Shown here: piece after piece, positions 1 through 12,463 of the stretch | Layout of the letters: the number at the start of each line of letters is the position of its first letter | Numbering within the stretch: position 1 is the first letter of the stretch | Assembly (NCBI GenBank): GCA_020726505.1 | Contig: JAHLEZ010000014.1 | Location: forward strand, 1,736,001 to 1,800,000 | Length of the DNA: 64,000 bases | Direction of reading: 5' to 3' | Source of the DNA: Leptodontidium sp. MPI-SDFR-AT-0119 | Lineage: Eukaryota > Ascomycota > Leotiomycetes > Helotiales > Leptodontidiaceae | Notes under the pieces: model-generated | What the model was told of the DNA's origin: nothing | Database searches by the model: none | The model's input: only the letters and a program-made list of their open reading frames with translations | Translations under genes and position numbers: made by a program

Positions 1-1861
1 GCGAATTGCCGTAGAAGGTTGTGTAAGTCCTCAAGCTCCGTACCCCTCTTGTACTCGTGCGTAATACTTCAAAAGGGCCACGGTACATTGGATGCTATCT
101 ACGCATCTGTGGGCAACGCCTGCGAAGCTCGAGGCTGGGATGGAGTTGATCTTTTGATTATCGGCGGCGATTTCCAGGTAAGACTCCAAGCCGAGGCTAG
201 AAGAGCTCTGCTAACTGTTCCAGTCAGTACGAAATGCTTCGGATTTGACTGTGATGTCCTGTCCGGTCAAGTATCGCGAAATCGGTGACTTTCATTCATA
301 CTACAGTGGCGCGACGAAAGCCCCATACCTTACCATCTTCGTTGGGGGGAACCACGAGGCAAGCAGCCATCTTTGGGAGCTATTTTATGGAGGATGGGTT
401 GCACCAAACATCTACTACATGGGAGCTGCGAACGTTGTCCGAGTGGGAGGAGTACGAATTGCTGGTATGTCAGGGATTTGGAAGGGGTACAACTTCAACA
501 AGACCCATCACGAACGACTACCATACAGCCAAGATGATGTCAAGTCGATATATCATGTCAGAGAAATCGATACACGGAAATTACTACAATTGAGGACCCA
601 AGTCGATATTGGAATCAGTCATGACTGGCCAAGAGCGATCGAGAAATCTGGAAATGCAAAGGCGCTCTGGAGAATGAAGCCGGATTTCGAACAAGAATCG
701 AAGGACGGAACACTGGGCAATCAAGCTGCTACATTTGTCATGGATCGTCTGAGGCCGCCTTATTGGTTTTCTGCCCATATGCATTGCAAGTTTGCGGCTA
801 CGAAGACCTATGATGATGACGATGCACCGAAATCAAACAATCTTCCAGCTACAGCTCTTGCTCCTGCAGTTGTTGCTACTATTCAGTCAGCCGCACCAAC
901 TATTACTCATAACTCGGATGAGATTGACCTCGATATGGATGATGACGATACCCCAGCGCCAGCTCAACCGACAGCCACAAACGGAACGGTTCCTAAGAAC
1001 CAGGATGAAATCTCTCTCGACGATGACGACGAAGACAATGAACCGGAGACCCCAATCAATGGAACGTCAACTTCCAAAAACAAGGATGAAATCGACTTGG
1101 ACTACGGGGCTGCTGATGTCCCGCCGCAGTCTTCTGTGCCCTCAGACCTCAGAGCCCAGTTACCTGCGGCGTTTGCAAGACCAGCGGCTCCATCAGCCCG
1201 TGGACAACCAGGACAGCCAATTCCTCCTGAAATTACAAACAAAGTGGTTCGATTTTTAGCACTGGACAAGTGCCTACCTGGCCGCAAGTTTCTTCAACTC
1301 CTTGAAATTCCTCGTACCAGTTCTGGCCGTGACTTGACTTCCCATCCAAAAGTCAAGTTCGAGTATGATCCAGAATGGTTAGCTATCACCAGAGTTTTTG
1401 CGTCACACATCATTCTCGGAGACAAGAATGCTAGAGCTCCGAATGATATTGGAGAAGCCAACTATCGACCTCTTATTGAGAAAGAACAAGTGTGGGTTGA
1501 GGAGAATATTGTCAAGAGTGGAAAGTTGGAGATTCCAGAGAACTTTGTACTAACAGCTCCTATCTTTGAGGTTGGGATGCCGGAAATTGTGAACGAGGGA
1601 CCGGTCGAGTATAACAACCCTCAGATGCAAGATTTCTGTGATTTGGTGGGAATAGAGAACAAATTCTTCTCCACCGAAGAAGAGAGAGCAGAACGAATGA
1701 ACAATGGGCCACCTCCCCCAGAACCAAGACGAGATGGGGGATTTGGTGGAAGAGGCGGTGGGAGAGGTAGGGGTGGACATCGAGGTCGTGGAGGTGGGGG
1801 CAGAGGAGACCGCGGACGTGGGAGAGGTGGTGGGGGAAGGGGACGAGGGAGGGGTTGGTAG
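1..1861 (+). CDS. DBR1: RNA lariat debranching enzyme DBR1 (5' edge cut by window)
   Basis: Hydrolyses the 2'-5' bond of excised intron lariats in the nucleus. Exons: 1-22, 76-177, 224-1861. Base 1 is probably the G of the ATG, because the frame then reads M-RIAVEGC, as DBR1 proteins begin; this gives about 587 residues. Metallophosphoesterase motifs are present: VEGC-GHG, GGDFQ, GGNHE, SHDWPR and AHMHCKF. The DBR1 C-terminal domain follows (from about ALDKCLPGRKF). Between the two lies an acidic low-complexity linker (about 900-1130) with three copies of a DEI(D/S)LD motif. The protein ends in an arginine-glycine (RGG/GRG) tail of about 45 residues, which suggests extra RNA binding. Introns have GTAAGT/GTAAGA donors. 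Family assignment is certain; the tail and linker functions are inference. Confidence 0.95.
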
Positions 1862-3843
1862 TCGGAGGTGGACCGGAGTCGATTGTTTTTCCAAAAGATG
1901 ATACCCCTGTTACAGTTGCAGAAATGAGTACGACTCTCGTGCCATTTTTGGCATTGCTTTTATGGCTGGCTTCCGTGCTCCCCGGCACAGAACCACTTTC
2001 AGCAACATAATGGGTTTGGCTTTCTCATTGCGTGTTGGCCCCCGGTACTAACTCAGCGCATTGTGTGTGATTGGTGAAATGTTCACAACTCATGGGCAAC
2101 TTGGTTGATATTTGAGTACTGCTTAGCTAACAGAAGTGTCAAAAGTCTAGGTACGGTCTCACAACAGTTATTCTTCTTGAATGTTCCCGTCTATCTTCAA
2201 CAACGGCTCCATGTTCAAAGTACAACCATTCCCTTCCGAGCTGTGTCATCAAGAGGCCGAGGCTTGAGACTTATTGACATTGAACGGTCAAGACAATGAT
2301 CCATTACGGAGACGGGAGCAGGTGCATAAGCTTTTTGGAAAGGGCAATTCCCTACTGGCCAATGTTCCGCTCTGTTGCAGCTATTCCTGGAATATTGATA
2401 ACCATACAGGAAATGATAATCCTACCTACGGAAGTACTTGCAGCCTGCAGCAGAGCACAACACAACACAAAACAGATTCAGGACAGGACAGGACAGGACA
2501 GGACAGGACAGGACAGGACAGGACAGGACATTACAGGACCCGGAAGCGCTTACTAGATACCTCCCTACCTTGCCTCCTCATTATTCGACATGATGTCACC
2601 TGCAGCCATATCACGATACCTCTTCCCTCTTCCGGGGCCTCTCCCAGCCTCTCCCCCAGGTCCTTTCATGCTTCCCCACAAAGTCTCCAAGCTGTCAAAG
2701 CCGCCATCGTGGGATTACAAAGCCGAAATCTCCTTGTCGCGCTCTCTTCCCTTTCCCCTTTTCCTTTCTGGGCTCTTTCTTCAAATCACCAGACGGGTTG
2801 CCCTTGCACAATGTCTCGATTTTGGTCACGAATTCCTCCTGAAATAGGCGCAAATCTCGGTACTGGTACCTGCTGATCACAGTACGACTCAAGCCCCGAA
2901 GGCGAAGGCGGTGTGGCAACTCCCAAGCCCCAGCAGCTAGCCTAGCCCAGCACTGGAGCGAAAGGCTGAACGTGAGAAGCTGACCCTGAAGCAGACCCTG
3001 AACCGACTCCCTGAACCCTATGACCCGCAGCCTGGCCTGGCCTGGCCTGCCTGCGCTTGCTCACTCACCAATTCCACTTCCCGGAGGCCGATCCCAGCAC
3101 CACGAAGCAACTGGGAAACAAAGCAAAGCAAACGCCGAATTGGTTGATTTGATTGAATGAATGAGTGGCACCGACATCGTGTCATTTCTGACTCTTCATT
3201 AGTTGTTCTTGGAAATCAGATATAAGTTGCGAGATCTGGCTCGTTCTGATACTCCCGCTTACTGCTTTGCTGCTTCCTTTCCTTGGGTGTCACACAGCCA
3301 ACACTAAGAAGGTCCTTGACCGATCGCCCTCTCCCTCCCGCTGCCAAGCGTCCCTGGTGCGCTTGTGAATGACGGCGGCAGAATTCTCGAAACCCCAACT
3401 GGCGAATCATATCCACCTTCTTCTACACGCTCTACACCTCTCGACATCCAGAGCTCGACCAAACCTGCACTGCACTGCGACTTAAAACCCTCAATTGTCT
3501 GAACAGTAATACCTCACTCAGCCTGGGACCCCCGCATTCCCAACTTGCCCATCCGTCCAACAGTAAATTCACTGAGAATCCGACCAGACCGCCCCATCAA
3601 CCTCTGCCAAAATTCGACTGAATGGCTCCCCAGGGCAGACTTTTATTCGACCAACGAAGCTGTATTTCATTTCTTCCGAATTAACCTATCGCGACCCGAA
3701 CCCCTCGATCCTTATCTACCAATTACCCGACTGCGAGACTTCTACCACCGGAATAAAACCTCCTAGGAACTGTCAGTGTTTGGGCAGAGGGATAAGCTTC
3801 TTGGAATCATTGCACACTCTCTCTTACTGAAGCTTTGCCCAAG
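1862..3843. other. intergenic, pyrimidine-rich, no convincing gene
   Basis: About 2 kb between DBR1 and the GDE1-like gene. It holds the GGACA microsatellite and long C/T-rich stretches that look like promoter and 5' leader of the downstream gene. The longest open frame (2274-2876) runs straight through the microsatellite and has no recognisable protein features. Confidence 0.6.
2481..2530. repeat. GGACA pentanucleotide microsatellite, 10 perfect units
   Basis: Ten uninterrupted GGACA units, followed by a degenerate unit (TTACAGGA). It is intergenic and likely length-polymorphic between strains. Confidence 0.95.
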
Positions 3844-6800
3844 ATGAAGTTTGGGCGCCAGTAAGTCTTCAATAAGTTTGCAAGTACTTCTTGTCTCTTG
3901 TCTAACACAGACTCTACAGTCTTCTTCGAACTCAACTTCCGGAATGGACTGCCTTCTACATAAACTACAAGGGACTAAAGAAGCTCATCAAGGCTGCGGT
4001 TGCTACGGTCAAGACTGGCAAAGACCCTGACCTTGCCGGTACTTATACATATCCTTCCATAACAACTTGACCTAATAGTCCGCAGAGTTCTTCTTTACCT
4101 TGGATCGAAACCTCGAAGACGTCGACGAGTTCTATAACAAGAAATTTGGCGACGCGTCAAGAAGATTGAGCCTTCTCAAGGAACGATATGGCTCATCAAA
4201 GGATACCTTTGAGACATTGGATCTCAATGATATCGAGGAACTTCGAGGTGCTCTTCTAGAGCTTCGTGATCAGTTGAGGAAGCTACAATGGTTTGGAGAC
4301 CTCAATCGAAGAGGCTTTATCAAGATCACAAAGAAGCTCGATAAGAAGGTTCCGAATGTTTGCACAAAAGAACGATATTTGGCATCGAAGGTGGACTTGA
4401 AGCCCTTCGCTACAAATGTTCGTGTTGAGGAATTGAAGACTGACGTCAATGGACTGCTCTCTATTCTTGGGGATATTCAACCCAATGTGGATGGCTCTGA
4501 TGCAAAGTCTGTTCACTCCGTTCAATCGATCAAACGAGTGTCTTCGAGGTCAATGTTCAACTTGCCCAAGGGACTTCTGGATACTGTGGACCAAGCTATC
4601 CGGAGCGACGATGTGCCAACACTCGAGGAGACCCTTGCAGAGGCTGGCCTGGAGCCAAACGACCCAGCAATGCAGAAACTTCTAGTTAGTCTCTTACAGC
4701 GTTGCATTTCTTGCAAGTCGAAGCAATGCATCAGCTACCTCCTCAAGCACATTACATCTTTGGATGAGACAGACGACATCAATAAGCGTAACTGCTTGCA
4801 CCGTCTGGTCATCTCCATTGGACGTACAAAGTCGGCTCGGAATGGGCAACAAACTAACGCAGCTCTCCTTACCGTCGATCAGAATGAGTCTCGCTTCCTC
4901 ACGCCTGCAGCCTCTCCTCCCTTTGGACCTGCTCGAAGCACTCTCAAGGAGTCGTCATTGCTGAGCATGGATGATGAATATGTAAAGCTCCTCGACTATG
5001 TTTTGAGGACCTTGGAGCCTCGTCATCGCGTTGCGTTGAAGTCGAAAGATACATATGGACGTTTGCCATTGCATTATGCTGCTCAATTTGGCTTCGTTGT
5101 CATTTGTGAGCTGGTCATGAAGTATATGCAGGAATGGGGCCAATTCAACGTTGAGAACGGCATCGATGCTCCAGAGTGGCAAGACAATGATGGACAGGCT
5201 CCGTTGCATCTCAGTGTGATTGGAGGTCATCCCTTGACCACGCAAGCTCTCTTGAATGGGGAGAACTGGCAGGGCCACAATGACCAGAAGGCAGCCATGA
5301 GACGGGACATCTCAAAGTCAAGTGCTGTTTTGGCCATGGCCACGAAAGCCAACTTTACTCTGATCGTCAAGCTACTTGTTGACGCAGGTGTTGATATCAA
5401 TTGGCAAGACCCGGCTGGGGAGACTTCTCTCCACATCGCTGCAAGATTTGGCAATGTTGAGTGTGCTCGTATCTTGCTCCAGGGTACGCCAGAGCAGAAG
5501 GCCAACATTAATCTTACCGAGAATACCTTCTCTTGGACTCCTCTCCATATCGCCTCCGTCGATGGGCACCTGCCAATTGTGGAGCTACTCATTGCAGCCG
5601 GTGCTGACATCGACAAGCCTGATGGATCGGGCTGGTTGGCTAGAGAGCACGCAGCTCTGCGCGGCCACATGGACATTGCTGGAAAGCTAGCCCAGGCCAG
5701 CTCAGTGACATCAAGCCCTAAATCCGAGATCTCAACACGTACCAGAGATGCTTCTCCTTCCAATCTGTCTTCGATTGGGGCTGCTCGGTCACAAATGACC
5801 AAGGTTGAAACAACAGAGCCGGTCAAGACGTTTGGTCATCGTTACCTCACGAACGAGAGCATGATTTTGGTCAGTCTGGGATCTATGGATATGAGAAAAG
5901 ACGTCCCCGCCGTCAAGCTCGATAGAATTCCCATCGCTGAAGCCCATTCGACACAGCTCGATACGTCGTTGTCTGTGATAGTCAGCGCCAAGGGAGCTTC
6001 AGGAGAACCAACCACCATCGACCTCCCCGTGTCAGATAACATCTCGACGGAGCCAATGGTGTTTACTGCAGCTGATGCTACAAAGGTCAAACTGTACTTT
6101 GACATCGTCCCGACGTACTCTGGTCACCAAGACCACAAGGTTGGTAGAGGTGTCGCTATTCTGGGCAGTATCAAGCAGGCTATCGGAGTCTCACGCATGA
6201 ATTTGCAAGGCGATGTCAGTGTTCCCATCATGAGCACAGATCTGGAGGTTATCGGGGTTGTGAACTTCAACTTTCTTGTTATTACACCATTCTCTCATCC
6301 AAATATGTCCATCACAACCAAACAAACATACTGGAAGGAGGTTTCCTCGACTATGATCATTGGTCACAGAGGTCTCGGCAAGAACATCGCGACGAACAGA
6401 TCTCTGCAGCTGGGCGAGAATACCTTGCAATCCTTCATTGCTGCAACGAATCTTGGAGCCAACTATGTCGAGTTTGATGTTCAATTGACGAAAGATCTTG
6501 TCCCTGTCATCTACCACGATTTCTTGGTCAGCGAGACAGGTATTGATGCTCCTGTTCACACTCTCACCGCGGAACAATTTCTGCACGTGAATGATGCCAC
6601 TCCCAGGGCATCTCGACCTCCAACTCCGCCGAAAGACAACCCGAAAGACAATCCTCAATTTCGTGTTGTCCGGGGTGCAGATCGTGTGCGCTCGTTGTCC
6701 ATGGGTCATCTACTACCAGATATTGACATGGCTGAGAAGATGAAGCACACCCGAGACTTCAAAGAGAAAGGATTCAAAGCAAATTCTCGCGGTAACTTCA

Positions 6801-7460
6801 TTCAAGCACCCTTCACTACCCTTGAGGAGATGTTTCTTACACTTGAAGAACGTGTGGGATTCAACATTGAGATGAAGTATCCTATGTTGCACGAGTCCGA
6901 GGAGCATGACATGGACGCCTACGCCGTGGAGCTCAACAGCTTTGTTGACACGGTTCTCAACAAGGTCTATGATCTTTGCAAGAAGCGCAAGATCATTTTC
7001 AGTAGTTTCAACCCTGACATCTGCCTCTTGTTGAGTTTCAAGCAGCCCAGTATTCCTGTCTTGTTCTTGACAGATGCTGGCACATCCCCAGTTGGTGATA
7101 TCAGAGCCAGCAGTCTTCAAGAGGCTATTCGCTTTGCAAGTCGCTGGAACTTGTTGGGTGTCGTTAGTGCCGCCGAGCCCTTGTGCAACAGCCCTAGGCT
7201 GGTGAAGGTCGTCAAGGACAGCGGATTGGTTTGTGTCAGTTATGGGACCTTAAACAACGACGAGGAGAAAGTAGATGTAAGCACTACTCCGAACAACATT
7301 TTCGAGCTCCACTAACCTCAAATAGCAACAAGTCAGAGAGGGAATCGACGCCGTCATTGTTGACAATGTGCTGAAAATCTACAAGGGCATGTCAAAAAAT
7401 GCGGCCAAGCTAACCGACCCGACCACTTTGAAAGCGGCGAATTTGATCAGTGGCGTTAGT
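3844..7460 (+). CDS. GDE1: SPX-ankyrin-GDPD glycerophosphocholine phosphodiesterase (GDE1-like)
   Basis: Exons 3844-3860, 3911-4038, 4086-7276 and 7326-7460 give 1156 residues. The protein starts MKFGRQ and continues into an SPX domain (PEWTAFYINYKGLKK, then LDRNLEDVDEFY), which senses inositol pyrophosphates in phosphate signalling. Ankyrin repeats lie roughly at residues 340-570 (GRLPLHYAAQFG, GQAPLHLSVIGG, GETSLHIAARFG, WTPLHIASVDGH). A C-terminal GDPD domain begins at about residue 800. Its catalytic signature looks intact: HRG near MIIGHRG, then GENT, EFDVQLTKD, YHD and EMKYP. The related CDK inhibitor PHO81/NUC-2 has the same architecture but a degenerate GDPD, so I favour GDE1, which releases choline/glycerol-phosphate from glycerophosphodiesters in the cytosol. 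PHO81/NUC-2 is the alternative. The first exon is only 17 nt. Confidence 0.87.
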
Positions 7461-8187
7461 AGTGCGGAAGAGCCAGTCATTGCATAGTTAGACTGGGTCC
7501 GGAGTTAATTAGAATCGTTTGGGTGGCATAGGCATACATGCATTGGAAGCGGGAAAAGGTTCTGTTCTGTTCTTGCGGAGGATTTGGCATTTCTTTGGAG
7601 TTGGACATGTGCGAAACCAGAGCACATTGGAGATACTTGGCCTCACTGCCAGGTATTGTAAGGCATTTGGATGGGAGTCTTGATCGTTCTTTATGGGCTA
7701 ATATTACTTCATGCCCGGACCTTTTTCTCTTGTGTGTGATTGTGTGCTTCTTGCTTTAGTGAATAATGAAAATGGGTGCTTAGCCTCTCTGGCTGTGAAT
7801 ATTTTTGCCAAGCGACTTACTAAGGAAATCTTACTAACACGATTTTACTGGTGTTGTAAATTGATCTTGTGAAAGTAAAGAGACCTTGCCAATGTCTGAA
7901 TGAATCGCAAACCATTGAATTGGTAGGAATTGAATACTGCAGCCTGGCATTTGATGTTGTTCTGCTGTCGCACACCACTCCCTCCCAAGCTAATTCGCGG
8001 CCCCTCCCTCCCGCGACGTCATTGGTCCACATCCCACCATCGATCCATCCACCGAAGCCTCACGCTTGAAACCGCCAACCATCTACAACCTCGCTCAACT
8101 CCCTTCCCTCTGCAGTCTCTCATCTGCTGAGAACATCCCAACCCTGGACTCTGTCGCAGAGTACAATCTCCGTGCTCCTCGCCCAGC
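7461..8187. other. intergenic between GDE1-like gene and VPS24
   Basis: Holds the 3' region of the GDE1-like gene and a C-rich VPS24 leader (about 7975-8187). No gene is seen. Confidence 0.6.
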
Positions 8188-8944
8188 ATGGAGTCCATCA
8201 AAGCCGTATTCTTCAAGCCAGATCCCCAGGCACAAGTACATCTCCCAGCACCTCCCCCAAGTCGTCCCTCTACCTAGCTACCCATTCTAACACACACACC
8301 TCTCCCAGGTCCGGAAATGCAACCAACTAATCCGACAAAACACACGCAAACTCGACCGCGACATCGCCAACATGAAGCTCGCCGAGAACAAAGCCAAAAC
8401 GCTGATAATCCAAGCCAACCGGCGGGCGCAGCGCAACCCCTCGCAGGCAAAGCAGGCCGAGAAGGACATCCGCATCTTCGCGCGCGAGCTGATCCGCACG
8501 CGCAAGCAGCACAACCGCCTCGTCACCTCCAAGGCCCAGCTCAACAGCGTGTCCATGCAAGTCACCGAGGCCTTCGCCGTCCGCAAGATCGAGGGCAGTA
8601 TCAGGAGTAGCGTGGGCATCATGAAGGACGTGAATAGTCTCGTCAAACTCCCTGAGTTGATGGGCACGATGCGGGAGCTTAGCCAGGAACTGGTCAAGGC
8701 GGGTATTATTGAGGAGATGGTTGGGGATAGTCTACCTGATGAGCTAGAGGAGGAGGATGAGGAGGCGGAGACGGAGGTTGATAAGGTCCTTGGGGAGATT
8801 CTGACGGATAAGATGAGTAAGGTTGGGGCGACGCCGAATTTGCCTACGCCTGTTAAGGAGCCGGTTGTGGAGGATGAAGATGAGGAGGATGCGGAAGCTA
8901 TGTTGGATCAGATGAGGGGGAGGCTGGAGGCGCTGAAGAGCTGA
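8188..8944 (+). CDS. VPS24: ESCRT-III subunit VPS24 (CHMP3)
   Basis: Exons 8188-8235 and 8309-8944 give 227 residues, the normal size for the family. The protein begins MESIKAVFFKPDP and continues through the basic Snf7 core helices (KLDRDIANMK, KQAEKDIRIFARELIRTRKQ, SKAQLNSVSMQ, then MRELSQELVKAGIIEEM). An acidic linker leads to a C-terminal MIM1-type helix (EAMLDQMRGRLEALKS) that binds the VPS4 MIT domain. VPS24 caps the VPS20-SNF7 filament on endosomes to drive multivesicular body formation. The first half of exon 2 (about 8309-8600) is markedly richer in C-ending codons than neighbouring genes and than its own 3' half. Confidence 0.95.
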
Positions 8945-9561
8945 GTGCGTTACATTACGTTACATGAGGTTTTCGTCTTGCGGGCATGGAGTTTAGGATG
9001 GGATGGGTGTGCGTTATGAGGCGTTACTTGAAAATTCATCGTGCTCTATAGAGCCTCCTTTCCGGATACCGGTTTATGCTTCGTTGATCTGGAAGTGCTC
9101 TATGGATATCGCGTAGGTAGGTACAGTTCTAATATTTCCCTTGATATGTTCCGTTATGACAAGTGTTGCTTAGTTCCACAAGTCCTTTCTGATATTCATG
9201 ACACTCGCACATTATTTTCCTGTTTTCTCCTAGCTGCTAGTCCGTCGTTAGTAGCGGCTTCAAATAGCAGATATATCCGTTTACATCTTTGGTACGCCTT
9301 TTTCGGTACGCCTGCTTTCGCTTACATGTCACATTATTATAATAATAATACTTGGGAAATACCACATTAGTATCAGTATGATGCAACCCCAGAGTAGAAT
9401 ATCTGGGTTCGAACTAGACTAGGCATTACACATTAAAAACTAGACACCGCACGCTACCTGGCATAGATATTAATTTCCTCCTCACGCTTTCCTCCTTTCC
9501 TTCTCTTCAAACACAATCTTCCAACTCTCCAGAGCAGAATCCTTCACGTACAACCTTAACC
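8945..9561. other. intergenic between VPS24 and secreted protein gene
   Basis: AT-richer stretch with no gene recognised. A GGTTCGAA-like tract near 9408 resembles a tRNA T-loop, but no cloverleaf can be built around it. Confidence 0.5.
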
Positions 9562-10677
9562 ATGCATATTTCACGCATCATCCTCGTTCCTGCACTCCTC
9601 GGATTTTCGAATGCATTCCCTACACACCCCAAGACCGGAGCACCGGCTTCTCACTCCCACGAGAGTATCACCACCAAAGCCTTCTCTGAGGGCTACACGA
9701 GCGTCGTGGGTAATGGGGAATATACAGCTATCGCATATGCCAGGCCGACCACGTATACTTTCAATGCAGAAGGCATGATGATTGCAGATGGTGCCAAAGT
9801 CGAAGAAGGAGCTCAAGTCGTTAATTTTAAACGGATATCCCCATCCAACTCCACGTCATGGAATGCAACCTCACCATCCAATACAACTATCCCATCCAAC
9901 ACCACCGAATCATCCAACAGCCCAATAGACCCTCTCGGAGACCGCCTCGACCGCGAGGCAGTTACTGCCATGTTCCGGTCCTCCGTCGCCGACTACGGAT
10001 TCCCCGAGTCTTCCGCCTTCTACTCCTTTACACCCGCACAGAGAAGGATGATCTCCAACCTCCTCACACTCCAGGCCGGCGTACCCCTCTCAGACCGCGT
10101 CCTAGCGGCCACTATCATCGCCCTGCTCCAACAAAAAATCATGCACGAATCCGAGTTCGCCGAAACCGCCTCGCAGATCGAAAAGGCGCAGAATATCGTC
10201 CAGGGAGCCATCGAGGATATCTTCAAAGTCTACGGCTTCGATCCCATGGTCGACGGCAAGCCCGTTGCGATTTGGGGTGACGACGGGGACGGATCGTGGG
10301 ATCGTACTCGGTTTACCGTTTCAGAGGATAAGTCGGAGCAGAGCCAGGAACAAGAGAAAGAGCTAGAACCTGCAAGCACGCATATCCTCGATTCGCGCTC
10401 CCCAAAGAAGAAGAAGGCGAGCAAGGCTGATAACCCACCACCTACCTGTCCCAACGGTTCACCCATCCCTTATTCTGGTATCCGAGACTGCCCGCCGGCT
10501 ACGAAATGGCAGTTGGCGCAACACCAGGATCGAGAGCTGACTCGTCATCTAAGTAAGAAGGAGAAGGCGGATATGAAGAGGGATCATACTCGTATTGCGA
10601 CTACGACTTTCGCTGCTATTGCGTGTGCGATCTCCAGGGTCTTCTGTCCTGCTCTTGCGGTGCAGGGCGTGATTTAG
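9562..10677 (+). CDS. secreted hypothetical protein, 371 aa
   Basis: Single exon. A signal peptide is clear: MHISRIILVPALLGFSNA with likely cleavage before FPTHP. The mature part has a cluster of four N-glycosylation sequons within about 30 residues (NST, NAT, NTT, NTT near residues 96-116). A helical, Gln/Glu-containing middle follows (about residues 130-230). Next come a charged stretch with a KKKK run (about residue 285) and a four-cysteine C-terminal part (TCPNG, RDCPP, AIACAI, RVFCPA). I do not recognise the family. Secretion is well supported; an effector or cell-wall role would be guesswork. Confidence 0.75.
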   Translation: MHISRIILVPALLGFSNAFPTHPKTGAPASHSHESITTKAFSEGYTSVVGNGEYTAIAYARPTTYTFNAEGMMIADGAKVEEGAQVVNFKRISPSNSTSWNATSPSNTTIPSNTTESSNSPIDPLGDRLDREAVTAMFRSSVADYGFPESSAFYSFTPAQRRMISNLLTLQAGVPLSDRVLAATIIALLQQKIMHESEFAETASQIEKAQNIVQGAIEDIFKVYGFDPMVDGKPVAIWGDDGDGSWDRTRFTVSEDKSEQSQEQEKELEPASTHILDSRSPKKKKASKADNPPPTCPNGSPIPYSGIRDCPPATKWQLAQHQDRELTRHLSKKEKADMKRDHTRIATTTFAAIACAISRVFCPALAVQGVI

Positions 10678-12463
10678 GGGGGCTGGTTAGTTTTGGTTTT
10701 TGGTTTGGTTTTGTTTTTGTTTACTTTGATCGGATGGGGAATGGGGTGGGGTGAATTAGGCGAGAGTAGGTACCTTGGATAGGTGATCTCTGGCTAATTC
10801 TCTGTACGCCATACCCCGCTGAGTTGTCATCGAGCATGCGCTTTTCTTAGTTGTAGTTTCTTTTATCCATTTTGATTTGGGGAAATTGGATTTTTCTAGA
10901 CTTGATTCGATTTCGCTTTCAAAGTCGTAAATCTTGTATAGTACTTTCATCCATTGTTTTAGGTAGGAGTTTGTGGCGTACGGAGAGAGCGTAATAGGTG
11001 GGTGTGAAAGTTGTTTGATTTCTAATAAAATTTGCTCAACATCAATCTTTGTATTGTACATTCCAGTTCGACGTGCACTTCTCTTTGCAACTTTGGAGTC
11101 CTAACGCACTACATGTTCAAAGTGCTCCCACAACTAAACTATGACAATGGGGTGAATACCTTGTGGCTCTAATAGGTCACTGGCTTACGGCAATCTGAGA
11201 TATCTAGATGGGAAATGCTCACCGTTAAATCAAGCCACTTATCTACAGAGCTGTATGTTGCGTGGCTAGCCGAGGACATTCGGATTACCAGATGGTGTGG
11301 AGAGACTTGAACAAAGTGGTTATCCATCCATTTGAGAGATTTTCATTTGAGAATGATGGGTAGCTGAATTAGCCCTCCAGAGAATCCAATTACACAGCTC
11401 ACAGGCATCCGATTGCTATGTGGGATAAGGAACGCTGAAGTGATGGGTTGGAAGATTCTAGGAAGATTAATATCACGTGATCTACATTCAGGAAAGTTGG
11501 CGGGCGCGCACTTGCCATTCCTCAGAGCTTCTCTATGTTCCGACTGAAATAAACGACATGTAAAGATACCTAGCTTGTAAATGATTTGGTATTGGAGGAT
11601 GATGACTGGCTGACAACCTCAAGAGATTCGATACCTAGTGACTTCACCAGAGCGAGGCAGAAGCTGCCTATATCCTACCTAGATTTGGGCTATCTTCTCT
11701 ACTTCCTCACAGACTAGGTGTTGCTTAGTACAGTTTGACTAATAGAGATAATGAAGTAGTAGAAATCCTAGAAGTCTCTCAGAATCTACCTGCATCCAAC
11801 CCATCAAGAGCATTGGTCACGTGATTGAAAAGAACCCAGTTTTTATTTCGGCATAAGGTAGGGTGTGATGGGGGATTCTCCCTAACTGTTTTGTATACTT
11901 AATACCAAATTATATAAGAGGAGAGAGAGAGCCATTTCGATTACTATTATTAGCAACTTTGTGATATTTCGCTTCGTCTGTCTGGGAGGACAATTGCCGG
12001 ATTGTTCCAAAAGGAGCCGCAAGACGTGGGGTACGACATTTGAAGCTTAATTAATGATTACAAAAAGGCCATAACAACAGACAATCATAAAAGTAGTCTT
12101 AGCCTCAAAAGAGTTGATATTGACATCTTATCTTCGATTGTTTGCTCTGCACATCTCTGCAAGCAAATCAAGAGTTGCCTGGCTTGTCTTTGCAGGGATG
12201 TTGACCGCTCCGGTTTGCCAGACCAATTCAGAAGCTTCTTCTTGTTTCCACTGCGTGCGAGCTGTATCAGCCTCGTCTTCGTCTCTCGACCCCGTCCCGC
12301 CGCAAAGCTGCAAGCCGCTTCGCACTTCAAGCAAACCTCAACCTCTCTCCTTCCTCTTCTCCCCCAAACAAACAATTCTCACCACCGACATCTCTCCACG
12401 ACCAAACCTCCACGAATTCTATACAGTACTCTCTCCTTGACTGCTTGACCTTCCACATCAATC
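10678..12463. other. long AT-rich intergenic stretch
   Basis: Nearly 1.8 kb without a convincing gene. It contains one possible small reverse-strand frame (10756-11061, listed separately) and many short AT tracts. The last 300 bp or so are the C/T-rich leader of the p23 gene. Confidence 0.5.
10756..11061 (-). CDS. possible small protein, 101 aa, unrecognised
   Basis: Open frame beginning MYNTKIDVEQILLEIK, lysine/serine-rich and predicted mostly helical, with no signal peptide and no known motif. Its composition is more protein-like than surrounding chance frames, but it lies in AT-rich DNA without a clear promoter. It could be a fragment of a decayed gene. Confidence 0.2.
   Translation of the reverse strand: MYNTKIDVEQILLEIKQLSHPPITLSPYATNSYLKQWMKVLYKIYDFESEIESSLEKSNFPKSKWIKETTTKKSACSMTTQRGMAYRELARDHLSKVPTLA

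Noticed and set aside
2274..2876. 200-codon open frame upstream of the GDE1-like gene
   Set aside because: It reads through the GGACA microsatellite and C/T-rich leader DNA; no domain, no splice-consistent extension.
5227..5826. 199-codon reverse-strand frame
   Set aside because: Antisense shadow of the ankyrin region of the GDE1-like gene.
9400..9430. tRNA-like GGTTCGAA tract
   Set aside because: No acceptor stem, D-arm or anticodon arm can be paired around it.
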